Notes: a model not told the origin generated them from the sequence alone. 64,000 nucleotides of DNA from an uncultured Oscillibacter sp. (GCA_910588175.1 CAJUQQ010000006.1:1-64000), one strand, 5' to 3'; positions 25,107 through 33,947 are shown, numbered from the stretch's first letter. Program-made: numbers and translations.

Positions 25107-25120
25107 CTCCCATGCAGTAA

Positions 25121-25151
25121 AAAGGACCCCGTCCACGGACGGGGTCCTTTG
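25121..25151 (+). terminator. Terminator of the nfeD-SPFH operon
   Basis: AAAGGACCCCGTC pairs with GACGGGGTCCTTT; usable on both strands. Confidence 0.85.
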
Positions 25152-25187
25152 CCTGCCTATGCCGCCGTTTGGGCGTTTTGTCATGTT

Positions 25188-25748
25188 TCAGCCAAGGCCC
25201 AGATAAGCGTCAATATCCTTCCGCAGGTGCGAACGCTCCCCAGTTCCGGTGAGCAGTTTTTTCAAAGGCTCGACCACGAGAAGGGCGCCGTTCACCGTTT
25301 CATAGGAAAGCCGGATGTGAAAGTAATTGATCTGCTCGATCAACGCCATAAGGTAGAGAAGGCCCCCGGCGATTCTCCCGGATAAATCGGCCTCCGCGAG
25401 AGCCGCAGCAATCGCCAGCGGCAGATATCCCGCCAGCAGTGCGACATTGAGCCACCTTAATTTGTGATAAACCCTGCCGATCTCAAGGGCGCCGAGGGCC
25501 TTTTTCCGCCTCACCACGTTCAGCTTGTTGCGCCAATAGAAGCTCCCCTCCAGGACGATGACGGAAAATACCAACAGCGGATAAAAGGAAACCCAATTCA
25601 GCCGGAACGGTTTTTCCCCAACGTCCATGCCAACCACATACTTTGTGGCGAAATACAGCCCCACGAACAGGAGCACGCCGTATACCTCGAAATTGGCCAG
25701 AAATTTCAATTCCTTTTCAATGGCCCGCTTCTTTAACTGCCTTGCCAT
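25188..25748 (-). CDS. Integral membrane protein, unknown
   Basis: The 186-residue protein begins MARQLKKRAIEKELKF and has four hydrophobic segments at about 22-40, 52-68, 100-118 and 124-142, with a very basic loop WRNKLNVVRRKKALG between the second and third. GGAAGGAGATTTGGCAAT precedes the ATG. It lies downstream of leuS on the same strand, 143 bp away with a GC-rich palindrome (25863-25880) between. No family is recognised. Confidence 0.6.
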   Translation of the reverse strand: MARQLKKRAIEKELKFLANFEVYGVLLFVGLYFATKYVVGMDVGEKPFRLNWVSFYPLLVFSVIVLEGSFYWRNKLNVVRRKKALGALEIGRVYHKLRWLNVALLAGYLPLAIAAALAEADLSGRIAGGLLYLMALIEQINYFHIRLSYETVNGALLVVEPLKKLLTGTGERSHLRKDIDAYLGLG

Positions 25749-25891
25749 ATTGCCAAATCTCCTTCCAGCCTCCCGGCTCCTCCCCCAACCGCCAGATTAG
25801 CGGCAGCGAGGAGCGGACGGCGGGCCGTGCAATGCGCCAGCCATTGCTGACCACCCATCCGCCCCGCCCGCAAGGGCGGGTACCAACCCCC

Positions 25892-28312
25892 TCACTGGGG
25901 CTTCACAATCAGATTCACCAGCCGGTTTTTGACAAAGATCGTCTTCACCACCTGCATCCCCTCCGTGGCCTTCCGGACCTTGTCCACCGCCAGGGCGGCT
26001 TCCACCACAGCCTGCTCGGCGCTGTCCGTGGGCATGGTGACGGCGCCCTTCAGCTTTCCGTTCACCTGGACGGCGAAGTCCACCGTGGACGCCACGGTCT
26101 TGCTCTCGTCGTAGACGGGCCACTCGCTCTGGCAGCACATCTTCCCGTCCCCGAAGCCAAACCGCTCCCACAGCTCCTCGGTGATATAGGGGGCGAAGGG
26201 ATTTAGCAGCTGAATCAGAATCTTCATGTCCCCCTTGGTGACTCCGTTGGCCGTCAGTTCGTTTACCGCCGTCATCATGGCGGCGATGGCCGTGTTCATT
26301 TTCAGGCTGTCAATGTCCCCGGTGACCTTTTTGATGGTCCGGTGGAGCACCGCCTCGTTGGCGGGCGTCAGATCAAGCGAGTCCTTGGCGCTCTCCGCCA
26401 GGTTCCACACCCGGTCCAGGAAGCGTTTGGAACCCTTCACCGCCTCGGTAGACCAGGTGGCCGCCTGCTCGAAGTCGCCTACGAACATGATATAGACCCG
26501 CATGGTGTCCGCGCCGTACTGGGCCACAATGTCGTTGGGGTTCACCACGTTGCCCCGGGACTTGGACATCTTCTCGCCGCCCTCGCCCAGAATCATGCCG
26601 TGGCTGGTCCGCTTGGCATAGGGCTCCGCCGTGGGCACCACGCCGATGTCATAGAGGAACTTGTGCCAGAAGCGGGAGTACAGCAGGTGGAGGGTGGTGT
26701 GCTCCATTCCGCCGTTGTACCAGTCCACGGGGGACCAGTAGTCCAGGGCCTCCTTGCTGGCCAGGGCCTTGTCGTTGTGGGGGTCCATATAGCGCAGGAA
26801 GTACCAGCTGGAGCCTGCCCACTGGGGCATGGTGTCCGTCTCCCGCTGGGCGGGGCCGCCGCACTTGGGACAGGTGGTGTTCACCCAGTCCGTCATCTTG
26901 GCCAGGGGGCTCTCGCCGGTGTCGGTGACCTCGTAGCTCTCCACCTCCGGGAGGAGCAGGGGCAGCTGATCCTCCGGCAGGGGGACCCAGCCGCACTTCT
27001 CACAGTTCACCAGGGGGATGGGCTCGCCCCAGTAGCGCTGGCGGCTGAACACCCAGTCCCGGAGCTTGAAGTTGGTCTTGGGCCGGCCGTAGCCCTCTTT
27101 CGTCACGTGCTCCTTCATGGCGGGGATGGCCTCTTTCACCGTCATTCCGTTGAGGAAGCCGGAGTTGACCATGATGCCGGTATCATCCTTGAGGACGAAG
27201 GCCTCTTTCGTGATGTCGCCGCCCCGGACCACCTCCACGATGGGCAGGCCGAAGGCCGTGGCGAAGTCCCAGTCCCGCTGGTCGTGGCCCGGCACGCCCA
27301 TGACGATGCCGGTGCCGTAGCCCATGAGGACGTAGTCGGAGACGAAGAGGGGGACGCGCTTTCCGTTGGCGGGGTTCACGGCCTCAATGCCGTCCAGCCG
27401 GACGCCGGTTTTCTCCTTGTTCAGCTCGCCCCGCTCGAAGTCGGATTTTCTCGCGGCCTCCGCCTGGTAGGCGGACACCTCGTCCCAGTTTTTGATCTGG
27501 TCCTTCCACTGCTCCAGGAAGGGATGCTCCGGGGAGATGACCATGTAGGTCACGCCGAAGAGGGTGTCGCACCGGGTGGTGTACACCGTCAGCTTATCGC
27601 CGTTGGTGGCGGTAAAGTCCACCTCCGTGCCCTCGGACCGGCCAATCCAGTTGCGCTGCTGAATCTTCACCCGGTTGATGAAGTCCACATCCTCCAGATC
27701 GTCGATGAGCCGGTCGGCGTACTTGGTGATAGCCAGCATCCACTGGGATTTCTCCTTGCGGATGACCTCGCCGCCGCAGCGTTCGCAGACGCCCTCCACC
27801 ACCTCCTCGTTGGCCAGGACGATCTTGCAGCTGGTACACCAGTTCACGGGCATGGAGGCCTTGTAGGCCAGGCCTTTTTTGAACATCTGGAGGAAGATCC
27901 ACTGGGTCCACTTGTAGTAGTCCGGGTCGGTGGTGTTGACCTCCCGGTCCCAGTCGAAGGAGTAGCCCAGCATCCGCAGCTGAGCGCGGAAGTTCTCCAC
28001 GTTGTCATGGGTGACCTTGGCGGGGTGGATGTGGTTTTTGACGGCGTAGTTCTCCGTGGGCAGGCCGAAGGCGTCGTAGCCGATGGGGAAGAGGACGTTG
28101 TAGCCCTGCATCCGCTTCTTCCGGCAGATGATGTCCATGGCGGTGAAGGGCCGGGCGTGGCCCACGTGGAGCCCCTGGGCGGAGGGGTAGGGGAACTCGA
28201 TGAGGCCGAAGAATTTTTCGCGGGTCTTGTCGCCGTTGACGGCGGCAAAGGGTTTTTCCTCCAGCCATTTGGCCTGCCACTTTTTCTCAATGGCGGTGAA
28301 ATCGTACTTCAT
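25892..28312 (-). CDS. leuS: Leucyl-tRNA synthetase
   Basis: The 806-residue class I synthetase has the HIGH-type motif HVGH at 49-52 ([16 protein letters not shown]), a CP1 editing domain (about 220-410), and KMSKS in [15 protein letters not shown] near 570. A zinc-binding [21 protein letters not shown] is visible near 160. AAGGAGATCACAC precedes the ATG. It charges tRNA-Leu in the cytoplasm. It is served by its own promoter at 28333-28361 and by the leucine T-box upstream of the DUF2500 gene, which stands between the T-box and leuS. Confidence 0.97.
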   Translation of the reverse strand: MKYDFTAIEKKWQAKWLEEKPFAAVNGDKTREKFFGLIEFPYPSAQGLHVGHARPFTAMDIICRKKRMQGYNVLFPIGYDAFGLPTENYAVKNHIHPAKVTHDNVENFRAQLRMLGYSFDWDREVNTTDPDYYKWTQWIFLQMFKKGLAYKASMPVNWCTSCKIVLANEEVVEGVCERCGGEVIRKEKSQWMLAITKYADRLIDDLEDVDFINRVKIQQRNWIGRSEGTEVDFTATNGDKLTVYTTRCDTLFGVTYMVISPEHPFLEQWKDQIKNWDEVSAYQAEAARKSDFERGELNKEKTGVRLDGIEAVNPANGKRVPLFVSDYVLMGYGTGIVMGVPGHDQRDWDFATAFGLPIVEVVRGGDITKEAFVLKDDTGIMVNSGFLNGMTVKEAIPAMKEHVTKEGYGRPKTNFKLRDWVFSRQRYWGEPIPLVNCEKCGWVPLPEDQLPLLLPEVESYEVTDTGESPLAKMTDWVNTTCPKCGGPAQRETDTMPQWAGSSWYFLRYMDPHNDKALASKEALDYWSPVDWYNGGMEHTTLHLLYSRFWHKFLYDIGVVPTAEPYAKRTSHGMILGEGGEKMSKSRGNVVNPNDIVAQYGADTMRVYIMFVGDFEQAATWSTEAVKGSKRFLDRVWNLAESAKDSLDLTPANEAVLHRTIKKVTGDIDSLKMNTAIAAMMTAVNELTANGVTKGDMKILIQLLNPFAPYITEELWERFGFGDGKMCCQSEWPVYDESKTVASTVDFAVQVNGKLKGAVTMPTDSAEQAVVEAALAVDKVRKATEGMQVVKTIFVKNRLVNLIVKPQ

Positions 28313-28332
28313 GTGTGATCTCCTTACTATTT

Positions 28333-28361
28333 ATAATATGGCGATTATGGCGCTTTTGCAA
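28333..28361 (-). promoter_or_regulatory. Possible internal promoter of leuS
   Basis: Minus-strand TTGCAA, 17 bp, TATTAT, just upstream of the leuS ribosome site. If active it would bypass the T-box. Confidence 0.5.
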
Positions 28362-28402
28362 AGCGGGGGGTGTTGCTCGCCCTTGCGGGCGGGGGGCGCG
28401 CA

Positions 28403-28786
28403 TCAGCTCCGCTCAAACCCCAAATACCGGGTCCCCTGGAAGGTCAGGCTCCCCTGGTCCCCCTCTGCCAGCATACCGTACTCGGCTCCGCTGACGCTGA
28501 ACTCCATCCGGTCCCCGCTCTCCACCTGGAAGGTGGCGTAATAGGTGGTGCTGGTGTGACTCATGCTGTCCTGGTGGTGATGGTGGGAAACATTCGTCCG
28601 CTTGGTCGCGACCTCAGCCGAAACCGTCAGCCGGGGGGAGGCGTTGTTTTTGCTCCACGTCCCGATTCCCCTGACCACAGTCAGGATGATTCCACCCACG
28701 ACAAGCACGAATATCACCGTGATGAAAATCGGGGCAATCGTAAACATCAGGCTGTCAAATCCACCCATTCCAACCCCTGCGCTCAT
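28403..28786 (-). CDS. DUF2500 domain protein
   Basis: The 127-residue protein has one N-terminal membrane segment (about 14-38) and an external or cytosolic beta-rich DUF2500 domain ending EYGMLAEGDQGSLTFQGTRYLGFER, the family signature. A histidine cluster (SHHHHQDS) lies near residue 68. GAAAGGAGAGAGGCC precedes the ATG. It lies directly after a leucine T-box and 90 bp before leuS. The family has no assigned function; placement behind a T-box normally reserved for leuS is unexpected. Confidence 0.8.
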   Translation of the reverse strand: MSAGVGMGGFDSLMFTIAPIFITVIFVLVVGGIILTVVRGIGTWSKNNASPRLTVSAEVATKRTNVSHHHHQDSMSHTSTTYYATFQVESGDRMEFSVSGAEYGMLAEGDQGSLTFQGTRYLGFERS

Positions 28787-28809
28787 GGCCTCTCTCCTTT
28801 CTCAAACGA

Positions 28810-29045
28810 CAAAAACGCCCCCAGCCTATGCGGCCAGGGGCGTGGGTCCACGCGGTACCACCCTGTTCAGCCGCCAGAGGCGGCCCTTGGGGCCCGGTAA
28901 CGGGGGCGAACCGCCCCGCCCTACCTCTCGGGCGGGAGACTCCGGGACCAGTCATGCACAGAGGCTCCCCCTCCGGCTCGCACCATCCGCCGGTTCTCTG
29001 AGGGCGGGAATCCCCCGTCTTTTTTCCCTTCATCGTCGTTCAACA
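28810..29045 (-). promoter_or_regulatory. T-box leader, leucine-specific
   Basis: Read leftward, the RNA has Stem I AGAGAACCGG...GGTGCGAGCCGG, a specifier CTG (plus-strand 28949-28951) in GACTGGTCCCGGAGT, which aligns base for base with the ATG of the methionine T-box at 18647. The T-box AGGGTGGTACCGCG follows (28851-28864), then a terminator (28810-28843) with GTTTTTG. CTG indicates tRNA-Leu, matching leuS downstream. Confidence 0.88.
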
Positions 29046-29051
29046 GGCCCT

Positions 29052-29080
29052 ATTGTACGGGGAAGGGGCCGTTTTGTCAA
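29052..29080 (-). promoter_or_regulatory. Promoter of the leucine T-box operon
   Basis: Minus-strand TTGACA, 17 bp, TACAAT. Confidence 0.85.
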
Positions 29081-29097
29081 GGGGGAACTGCCCAAAA

Positions 29098-29127
29098 AAC
29101 CGCCCGGGACGGCTCCCGGGCGCTTTT
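29098..29127. terminator. Hairpin terminator left of the repeat element
   Basis: CGCCCGGGA/TCCCGGGCG with A-run on one side and CTTTTC on the other; on the minus strand it is followed by TTTTTT and can end leftward transcripts arriving from putP. Confidence 0.75.
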
Positions 29128-29138
29128 CGGGTGAGGAA

Positions 29139-29342
29139 GAGGCCGCCCAGGGGGCGGCCCCAGGCTGTCGAAAAAGTGTTTTCGCCAGCCTGAGCAAGTT
29201 TTCAGACCTTTAAAAAAGTTCTGAAAACTTCCGATTGAAAACGAAAGGAACCCTTCCTGGGTTCCTCTCGTAACTCTCTTCCTTCCCGTTGATGGAGTCT
29301 TTACTGTTTTTCGACACTCTGAGGCCGCCCAGGGGGCGGCCC
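29139..29342. mobile_element. 160-bp structured repeat element (copy 2) inserted in a terminator
   Basis: The element at 29161-29320 is almost identical to copy 1 at 15452-15612, with only a few substitutions, and has the same TGTCGAAAAA terminal repeats. A perfect 22-bp direct repeat flanks it (29139-29160 and 29321-29342), again a complete GC-rich hairpin ending a transcript, here that of putP. Near-identity of the copies means recent movement. Confidence 0.82.
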
Positions 29343-29365
29343 GTTTTCCTGAGACAGCCGGTTTT

Positions 29366-30898
29366 TTACTTCTCCTTCACCTCTTCGAAGAGCTTCTCGA
29401 TGCCCGCGTCCGGGGCCGGGGTCAGCAGGCTGACGATGACGATGGCGGCCAGGCCCACCACAAAGGCAGGCAGCAGCTCATAGATGTCCAGCGCGCCGCC
29501 CAGGGGCCGCACCAGAAACTTCCACACGAAGATCATCACGCCGCCGGCAACCAGGCCCGCCATGATGCCAAAGCGGTTGCTCCGCTTCCAGTAGAGGGCG
29601 CAGAGGATGGCGGGGCCGAAGGCCGCGCCGAAGCCCGCCCAGGCGAAGGACACGATCTGGAACACGTTACTGTTGGGGTCCGAGGCCAGGAACAGGGCGA
29701 TGACGGCGATGACCACCACCGTCAGACGGGCAATCAGCATGGTCTGCTTCTCCGTCAGCTTCACGCCGAAGACCTCCTGGACGATGTTCTCCGAGAAGGC
29801 GGAGGAGGCCGCTAGCAGCTGGCTGTCCGCCGTGGACATGGTGGCGGCCAGGATGCCCGCCAGGATGCAGCCCGCCACGATGGCGGGGAAGATTCCATAG
29901 CTGGACAGCAGGTCGGAGAGCTTGACGATGATGGTCTCCGTGGCGCTGCCCTCCAGGAAGGGCACCCGGCCCGCGGCGGAGACCGCGTGGCCCACGATGC
30001 CGATGAACACCGCCACGCCCATGGAGATCACCACCCAGGTCCCGGCGATGCGGCGGGAGAGGGTCAGCTCGTTTTCATCCCGGATGGCCATGAAGCGCAC
30101 CAGGATGTGGGGCATGCCGAAATAGCCCAGGCCCCAGGCCATCATGGAGACGATGCGGATGAAGCCGTAGGGCTCCGCCGCGCCGCTGGCGGCGTTATAG
30201 GTCTCGGTGAAGCTGAAGAAGCCGGGGAGGGTCTGGGCGTGGGCAATGACCGCGTCCATGCCGCCCGCCTGGACCACGCCGAACACCACAATGACGGCCA
30301 GGGCGCAGGTCATGATGACGGACTGGATCAGGTCCATAGTCGCCACGGCGTTGAAGCCTCCGATGGAGGTATAGCTGATGATGACGACAGCCCCGACGAC
30401 CACGGCGGCCATGTAGTCCCAGCCGAAGAGGCTGTTGAAGAGCTTGCCGATGGCGGCAAGGCCGGAGGCCACATAAGGCACGAAGAAAATCAGAATGATC
30501 AGAGCGGCAATGCACATAATGACGGGCTTCTTCTCCCCGTAGCGCTTGGAGACGAAGCTGGGGATGGTGATGGCGTCCAGCTTCACGCTGTAGCGGCGGA
30601 GCTTTTTGGCAACCAGCAGGAAGTTCAGGTAGGTGCCAACAGCCAGGCCGATGGCGGTCCAGCTGGCGTCCGCCACGCCGGATAGGTAGGCCAGGCCCGG
30701 AATGCCCATGAGCAGGTAGCTGCTCATGTCGGAGGCCTCGGCGCTCATGGCGGTGACCAGGGGGCCGATGCCCCGGCCGCCCAGGTAGAAGCCCTCGGCG
30801 CTCTTCTTGGACCGGCGGCCGATCATGACCCCGGTGAAGATGACGAAGCAGAGGTACGCGATGATGGTACCCATGATGCAGATTTGTGCGGTAGACAT
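29366..30898 (-). CDS. putP: Sodium/proline symporter
   Basis: The 510-residue sodium:solute symporter has about 13 membrane segments. SAEASDMSSYLLMGIPG near residue 53 is the PutP sodium- and proline-binding signature (DMSSWLLMGLPG in E. coli), and ITIPSFVSKRYGEKK follows near 115. AAAAGGAGAGAGATTTC precedes the ATG. It imports proline with Na+. A TATGAT -10 with extended TGTGC lies 35 bp upstream of the start; the gene is monocistronic. Confidence 0.93.
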   Translation of the reverse strand: MSTAQICIMGTIIAYLCFVIFTGVMIGRRSKKSAEGFYLGGRGIGPLVTAMSAEASDMSSYLLMGIPGLAYLSGVADASWTAIGLAVGTYLNFLLVAKKLRRYSVKLDAITIPSFVSKRYGEKKPVIMCIAALIILIFFVPYVASGLAAIGKLFNSLFGWDYMAAVVVGAVVIISYTSIGGFNAVATMDLIQSVIMTCALAVIVVFGVVQAGGMDAVIAHAQTLPGFFSFTETYNAASGAAEPYGFIRIVSMMAWGLGYFGMPHILVRFMAIRDENELTLSRRIAGTWVVISMGVAVFIGIVGHAVSAAGRVPFLEGSATETIIVKLSDLLSSYGIFPAIVAGCILAGILAATMSTADSQLLAASSAFSENIVQEVFGVKLTEKQTMLIARLTVVVIAVIALFLASDPNSNVFQIVSFAWAGFGAAFGPAILCALYWKRSNRFGIMAGLVAGGVMIFVWKFLVRPLGGALDIYELLPAFVVGLAAIVIVSLLTPAPDAGIEKLFEEVKEK

Positions 30899-30932
30899 GA
30901 AATCTCTCTCCTTTTCCGTTCAATGGGTGCTA

Positions 30933-30954
30933 TCATAGCACACTTTTCACCAGA
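30933..30954 (-). promoter_or_regulatory. Probable putP promoter
   Basis: Minus-strand TTCATT, about 16 bp, extended -10 TGTGCTATGAT. Confidence 0.45.
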
Positions 30955-30962
30955 ATGAAAGA

Positions 30963-31000
30963 CAGAACGAGGTATAGAATGCGGTCTATGCCTCGTTCTG
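30963..31000 (-). terminator. 16-bp inverted repeat, probable terminator of the TetR-lipoprotein operon
   Basis: CAGAACGAGGTATAGA (30963-30978) pairs with TCTATGCCTCGTTCTG (30985-31000) with one G-U; read leftward it is followed by TCTTTCATTC. An operator role for putP is the alternative. Confidence 0.5.
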
Positions 31001-31128
31001 TAGTATTTTACCAAAATGCTGAAATCACAAGGCCTTTCAGCCGTACAATTTTTGGGGAAGGTTTTCGGCAAAAAACAAAATCGCTTCGTTACACCCCTCG
31101 GTCCAGTTCTGCCGGGGAGGGACAGCGG

Positions 31129-31830
31129 TCACTCCGGCTCCCCCTCAAAGGCCCCCAGGGCCCGCTCCAGGGTCTCCTCCACTTCCGCCGTTCCATCCGG
31201 GTCCCCCACGATGTGGACACAGTACAGCACGCCGCCCCGGACCAGATAGGCCGTGCGGGAGCAGTACCGCTCCGTGTCCTCCGAGATCACGTGCAGCACA
31301 CCGTCTGCCGCCGCCTCTCCCAGGTCCAGGGTCCAGTCCCTGTCCGAGAACCTGGCCTTGGCCGGGTCCCCGTACAAAAGGGCCCCGAGCATCACCCGGA
31401 TGGGGCCGCTGCGGTATCCGGCGTTGGCGCTGACCCAGTCCACATAGCCCTCCTCCGTGCCGTTCCACTGGACGTCCACCCGGGGCGCGTCCCGGAAGCC
31501 CAGGGGCATGGCCGCGTAGGTCCCCTTCTCCAGCCAGTCAGAGTCCTCCAGGGGATTGGGGACGGAGAAGCCCAGGAAAGCCTCGCCGGCGGCCCAGTCC
31601 TCAAAGCCCTGCCGGCACCAGCCGGGCATGTGGCTGGAGACGGCCTGCGCCTCCTCGCTCAGGGCGTTCCAGGAATCCCACTCCGCCTCCAGGGCGTCCC
31701 GCAGGTCCTGGGAGAGGGCCTCCTGGGAAATGGGTTCCACCCAGCCGTCCTCCTCCGGTCCGGAGTCCGCCCGGCACCCGGCCAGCAGCGCGGCGCACAG
31801 CAGCCAGGCAAGCACACACCGTTTTTTCAT
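31129..31830 (-). CDS. Putative lipoprotein, unknown
   Basis: The 233-residue protein starts MKKRCVLAWLLCAALLAGCR, a lipoprotein signal with lipobox LLAGC and the lipidated Cys at residue 19. The mature part is acidic and Trp-rich, with VDVQWNGTEEGYVDWVS near 115. GAAAGGAGGAGGCGGA precedes the ATG at 31830, which overlaps the stop of the TetR gene (ATGA), so the pair is coupled and the regulator may sense envelope state. No family is recognised. Confidence 0.65.
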   Translation of the reverse strand: MKKRCVLAWLLCAALLAGCRADSGPEEDGWVEPISQEALSQDLRDALEAEWDSWNALSEEAQAVSSHMPGWCRQGFEDWAAGEAFLGFSVPNPLEDSDWLEKGTYAAMPLGFRDAPRVDVQWNGTEEGYVDWVSANAGYRSGPIRVMLGALLYGDPAKARFSDRDWTLDLGEAAADGVLHVISEDTERYCSRTAYLVRGGVLYCVHIVGDPDGTAEVEETLERALGAFEGEPE

Positions 31831-32435
31831 TCCGCCTCCTCCTTTCGATCTGTCCCCCGCCAGCTCTCCAGAAACGTGGGGGTCATGCCGTCCGTGTAGG
31901 CCACCAGGGAATACTCCCCGCCGCAGAGGCACCAGTCGTACAGCAGCGCCCGCTCCCAGAGGGCGTAGGCCTTTACAATTTCATTCACCGTCCGGTCCGT
32001 CCGGAGCTGACCCGCCTGCTGGCCCTCGGCAATGATCTTCCGCAGCAGTTTGAAATAGGTCCGGTTCCGGTCCAGCAGGTGCTTTTCCCCCCGGGTGAGA
32101 AGCTGGGTGGAGAGGAGCCGCGCCAGCAGGTCCAGGGAGATGCCCCCGTCAATCATGGCGAACAGCTCATGATTCAGGTAGGCCAGCTTTTCAATGGCGT
32201 CCTGCTCCGGGGAGAGGGAGGGGATCAGCGACTCGTATTTCTCGTCGAAGACGTTGGAGAGGGTGCCGAGCAGGGCGTCCTTTCCGTCGAAGTAGTGGTA
32301 GAAGGAGCCCTTGGAGGTCTCGGACTCAAAGACGATGTCCTCAATGGTGGTATCCTCGTAGCCCTGCTCGTAAAAGAGCTTCCAGGCGGCGGCGATGATG
32401 CGGCCCTTGGTGTTCCGGGCGTTCTTCCGGGGCAT
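31827..32435 (-). CDS. TetR/AcrR family transcriptional regulator
   Basis: The 202-residue protein has the N-terminal TetR helix-turn-helix: GRIIAAAWKLFYEQGYEDTT, IEDIVFESETSKGSFYHYFD (about 12-50). The C-terminal ligand domain is not assignable. AAAGGAGGCCCCGCC precedes the ATG. Its stop overlaps the start of the lipoprotein gene, the likely co-regulated partner. Confidence 0.88.
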   Translation of the reverse strand: MPRKNARNTKGRIIAAAWKLFYEQGYEDTTIEDIVFESETSKGSFYHYFDGKDALLGTLSNVFDEKYESLIPSLSPEQDAIEKLAYLNHELFAMIDGGISLDLLARLLSTQLLTRGEKHLLDRNRTYFKLLRKIIAEGQQAGQLRTDRTVNEIVKAYALWERALLYDWCLCGGEYSLVAYTDGMTPTFLESWRGTDRKEEAE

Positions 32436-32512
32436 GGCGGGGCCTCCTTTCCTTCGGAAGCCGCATTCGCTGCCGGAGTGCCGGTTGTGAATACAGGTTC
32501 TTCCTTTTATGG

Positions 32513-32541
32513 TTGACAGCCCGGGGCGGGACTGGTATAAT
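32513..32541 (+). promoter_or_regulatory. Consensus promoter of the antisense RNA
   Basis: TTGACA, 17 bp, TATAAT, both hexamers perfect. It points toward the 3' end of the small toxin gene at 32636-32719. Confidence 0.88.
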
Positions 32542-32547
32542 CAAGGC

Positions 32548-32660
32548 AAGAGAGGCGACCTGGGGGCACAGGTCCGGCTCTTCCTCACAAGATTTTAAAT
32601 CTGTAGAAATGCCGGTTTCCTATGCGGGGGGCCGGTTATTTCTTTTTCGTTACGTTGATA
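32548..32660 (+). ncRNA. Probable type I antitoxin (antisense RNA)
   Basis: Transcription from the perfect promoter should start near 32548. The RNA first forms GACCTG-GGGGCA-CAGGTC inside an AGAG/CTCT stem, then runs over the 3' UTR and the last codons of the toxin gene on the opposite strand. The 3' end is not defined; TTATTTCTTTTTCG at 32636-32649 is a candidate. The layout matches txpA/RatA-type loci. Confidence 0.55.
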
Positions 32661-32719
32661 ACGCCAAAGATCACAACGGCTAGCAGGTTCAGTAACGCCA
32701 AGGTTTCCAGAACCGTCAC
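32636..32719 (-). CDS. Small hydrophobic peptide, probable type I (holin-like) toxin
   Basis: The 27-residue peptide begins MTVLETLALLNLLAVVIFG and ends INVTKKK: one membrane helix with a lysine-rich tail, the build of the TxpA/BsrG-like toxins of Firmicutes, which damage the membrane. It starts at GTG with AGGAGGTGACGGC upstream. CCTCC 7 bases before this GGAGG can mask the ribosome site, as is usual for such mRNAs. A consensus-like promoter (32772-32800) drives it, and an antisense promoter faces its 3' end. A spurious short ORF is the alternative, but the full arrangement argues against it. Confidence 0.65.
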   Translation of the reverse strand: MTVLETLALLNLLAVVIFGVINVTKKK

Positions 32720-32771
32720 GCCGTCACCTCCTATGTACGGAGGCCAAGCCGTTCCCCTCCTGCCTGATACT

Positions 32772-32800
32772 GATATATCACACTTTGCCGGGCGTGTCAA
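32772..32800 (-). promoter_or_regulatory. Promoter of the toxin mRNA
   Basis: Minus-strand TTGACA, 17 bp, TATATC; start near 32765, leaving a leader of about 45 bases. Confidence 0.75.
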
Positions 32801-32992
32801 CGGAGGCCTCTCATAGACGCGCATCCTCCCGCGCATTTTATTCAGGGGAATCGGACGGACCCGCGCCCCGGCCCAGGCGGGTGACCCGGACGGACGCCAC
32901 CCCGCCGGGAGAGTGCCGCCTTCTGCCCGGGGAAGGCGGCAGGCGAGAGTTCGCCTCCGCACTTTTTGCAAGGTTTCCAGCACATTCTCCGG

Positions 32993-33021
32993 TGTTCATT
33001 TGCGGAGAGTGCGATTATAAT
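32993..33021 (+). promoter_or_regulatory. Promoter of dapF
   Basis: TGTTCA, 17 bp, TATAAT, ending 26 bp before the dapF start. The 190 bp between it and the toxin promoter hold no gene I can support. Confidence 0.6.
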
Positions 33022-33046
33022 AAAACCAGACAAGGAGGAAGCACCC

Positions 33047-33904
33047 ATGAGATTCTGGAAAATGAACGGGGCCGGAAACGATTTTCTCATCCTCAACAAC
33101 CTGGAGGAGCGCCTGCCCCGAGAGGCCCTGCCCCAGATCGCCCGGACGCTGTGCCGGCGCCGCCTGTCCATCGGGGCCGACGGGCTGATGGTGGTGGAGG
33201 CGGCGGACCAGGGCGGCGACTTCAAGATGCTGTTCTTCAACTCCGACGGCAGCGTGGGGGAGATGTGCGGCAACGGAGCCCGGTGCGTCTGCCGCTACGG
33301 CTTTGAAAACGGCCTTGCGGGAGAGGCCCAGGCGGTGGAGACCACCGCCGGGACGGTCTTTGGCCGGCGGATGGACCGGCGGCTTTACCAGGTCCGGCTC
33401 AACGACCCCTCCGTCCTCCGTTTGGACTGCCCGGTGGAGGTGGACGGCGTGCGCTACGCCTGTTCTTACGTGGAGCTGGGGAACCCGGGGCTTCCTCACG
33501 CGGTGGTTCCCTACCACAATCTCCAAAACGCCGACGAGAACGAGCTCCGGGAACTGGGACGGAAAATCCGCTGGAGCCCCGTCTTCCCCAAGGGGGCCAA
33601 CGTGAATTTCTATGACCTGACCGGAGAGGACCGCTTTTTCGAGCGGACCTTCGAGCGGGGGGTGGAGGATTTCACCTACGCCTGCGGCACGGGCACTGGG
33701 TCCGTCACGGCAGTGCTGACCCTTCAGGGAAAGGTCAGCGGCCGCCAGGTTCGGGCGGACATGACCGGCGGGACGCTGTACGTGGACGCGGAGCGGGTCC
33801 ACAGCCACATTACGGAGCTGCTCCTCACCGGCCCCACCAACGTGGTCTGTAAGGGCGAGGTCACCGATGAAGACCTGCCCTTTCTGAAAGACTGCGGCAC
33901 TTGA
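33047..33904 (+). CDS. dapF: Diaminopimelate epimerase
   Basis: The 285-residue enzyme interconverts LL- and meso-diaminopimelate for lysine and peptidoglycan. Both catalytic cysteines are in place: EMCGNGARC (Cys74) and ACGTGTGSV near residue 210. MRFWKMNGAGNDFLI is the standard start, with AAGGAGGAAGC upstream of 33047. It is monocistronic, with a promoter 26 bp upstream and a terminator downstream. Confidence 0.95.
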   Translation: MRFWKMNGAGNDFLILNNLEERLPREALPQIARTLCRRRLSIGADGLMVVEAADQGGDFKMLFFNSDGSVGEMCGNGARCVCRYGFENGLAGEAQAVETTAGTVFGRRMDRRLYQVRLNDPSVLRLDCPVEVDGVRYACSYVELGNPGLPHAVVPYHNLQNADENELRELGRKIRWSPVFPKGANVNFYDLTGEDRFFERTFERGVEDFTYACGTGTGSVTAVLTLQGKVSGRQVRADMTGGTLYVDAERVHSHITELLLTGPTNVVCKGEVTDEDLPFLKDCGT

Positions 33905-33916
33905 TTTCCCGGGGCC

Positions 33917-33944
33917 TAGCGTCTGTTTTAAAACCGTCAAAACG
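33917..33944. repeat. Half copy of the 72-bp inverted-repeat element
   Basis: GTCTGTTTTAAAACCGTC with neighbours matches, in reverse complement, the right end of the element at 58909-58980 over about 28 bp with one mismatch. The other half is absent here. Confidence 0.65.
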
Positions 33945-33947
33945 TCA

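Noticed and set aside
30963..31000. Operator for putP
   Set aside because: Possible, but position after the leftward lipoprotein gene and the T-rich tail suit a terminator better.
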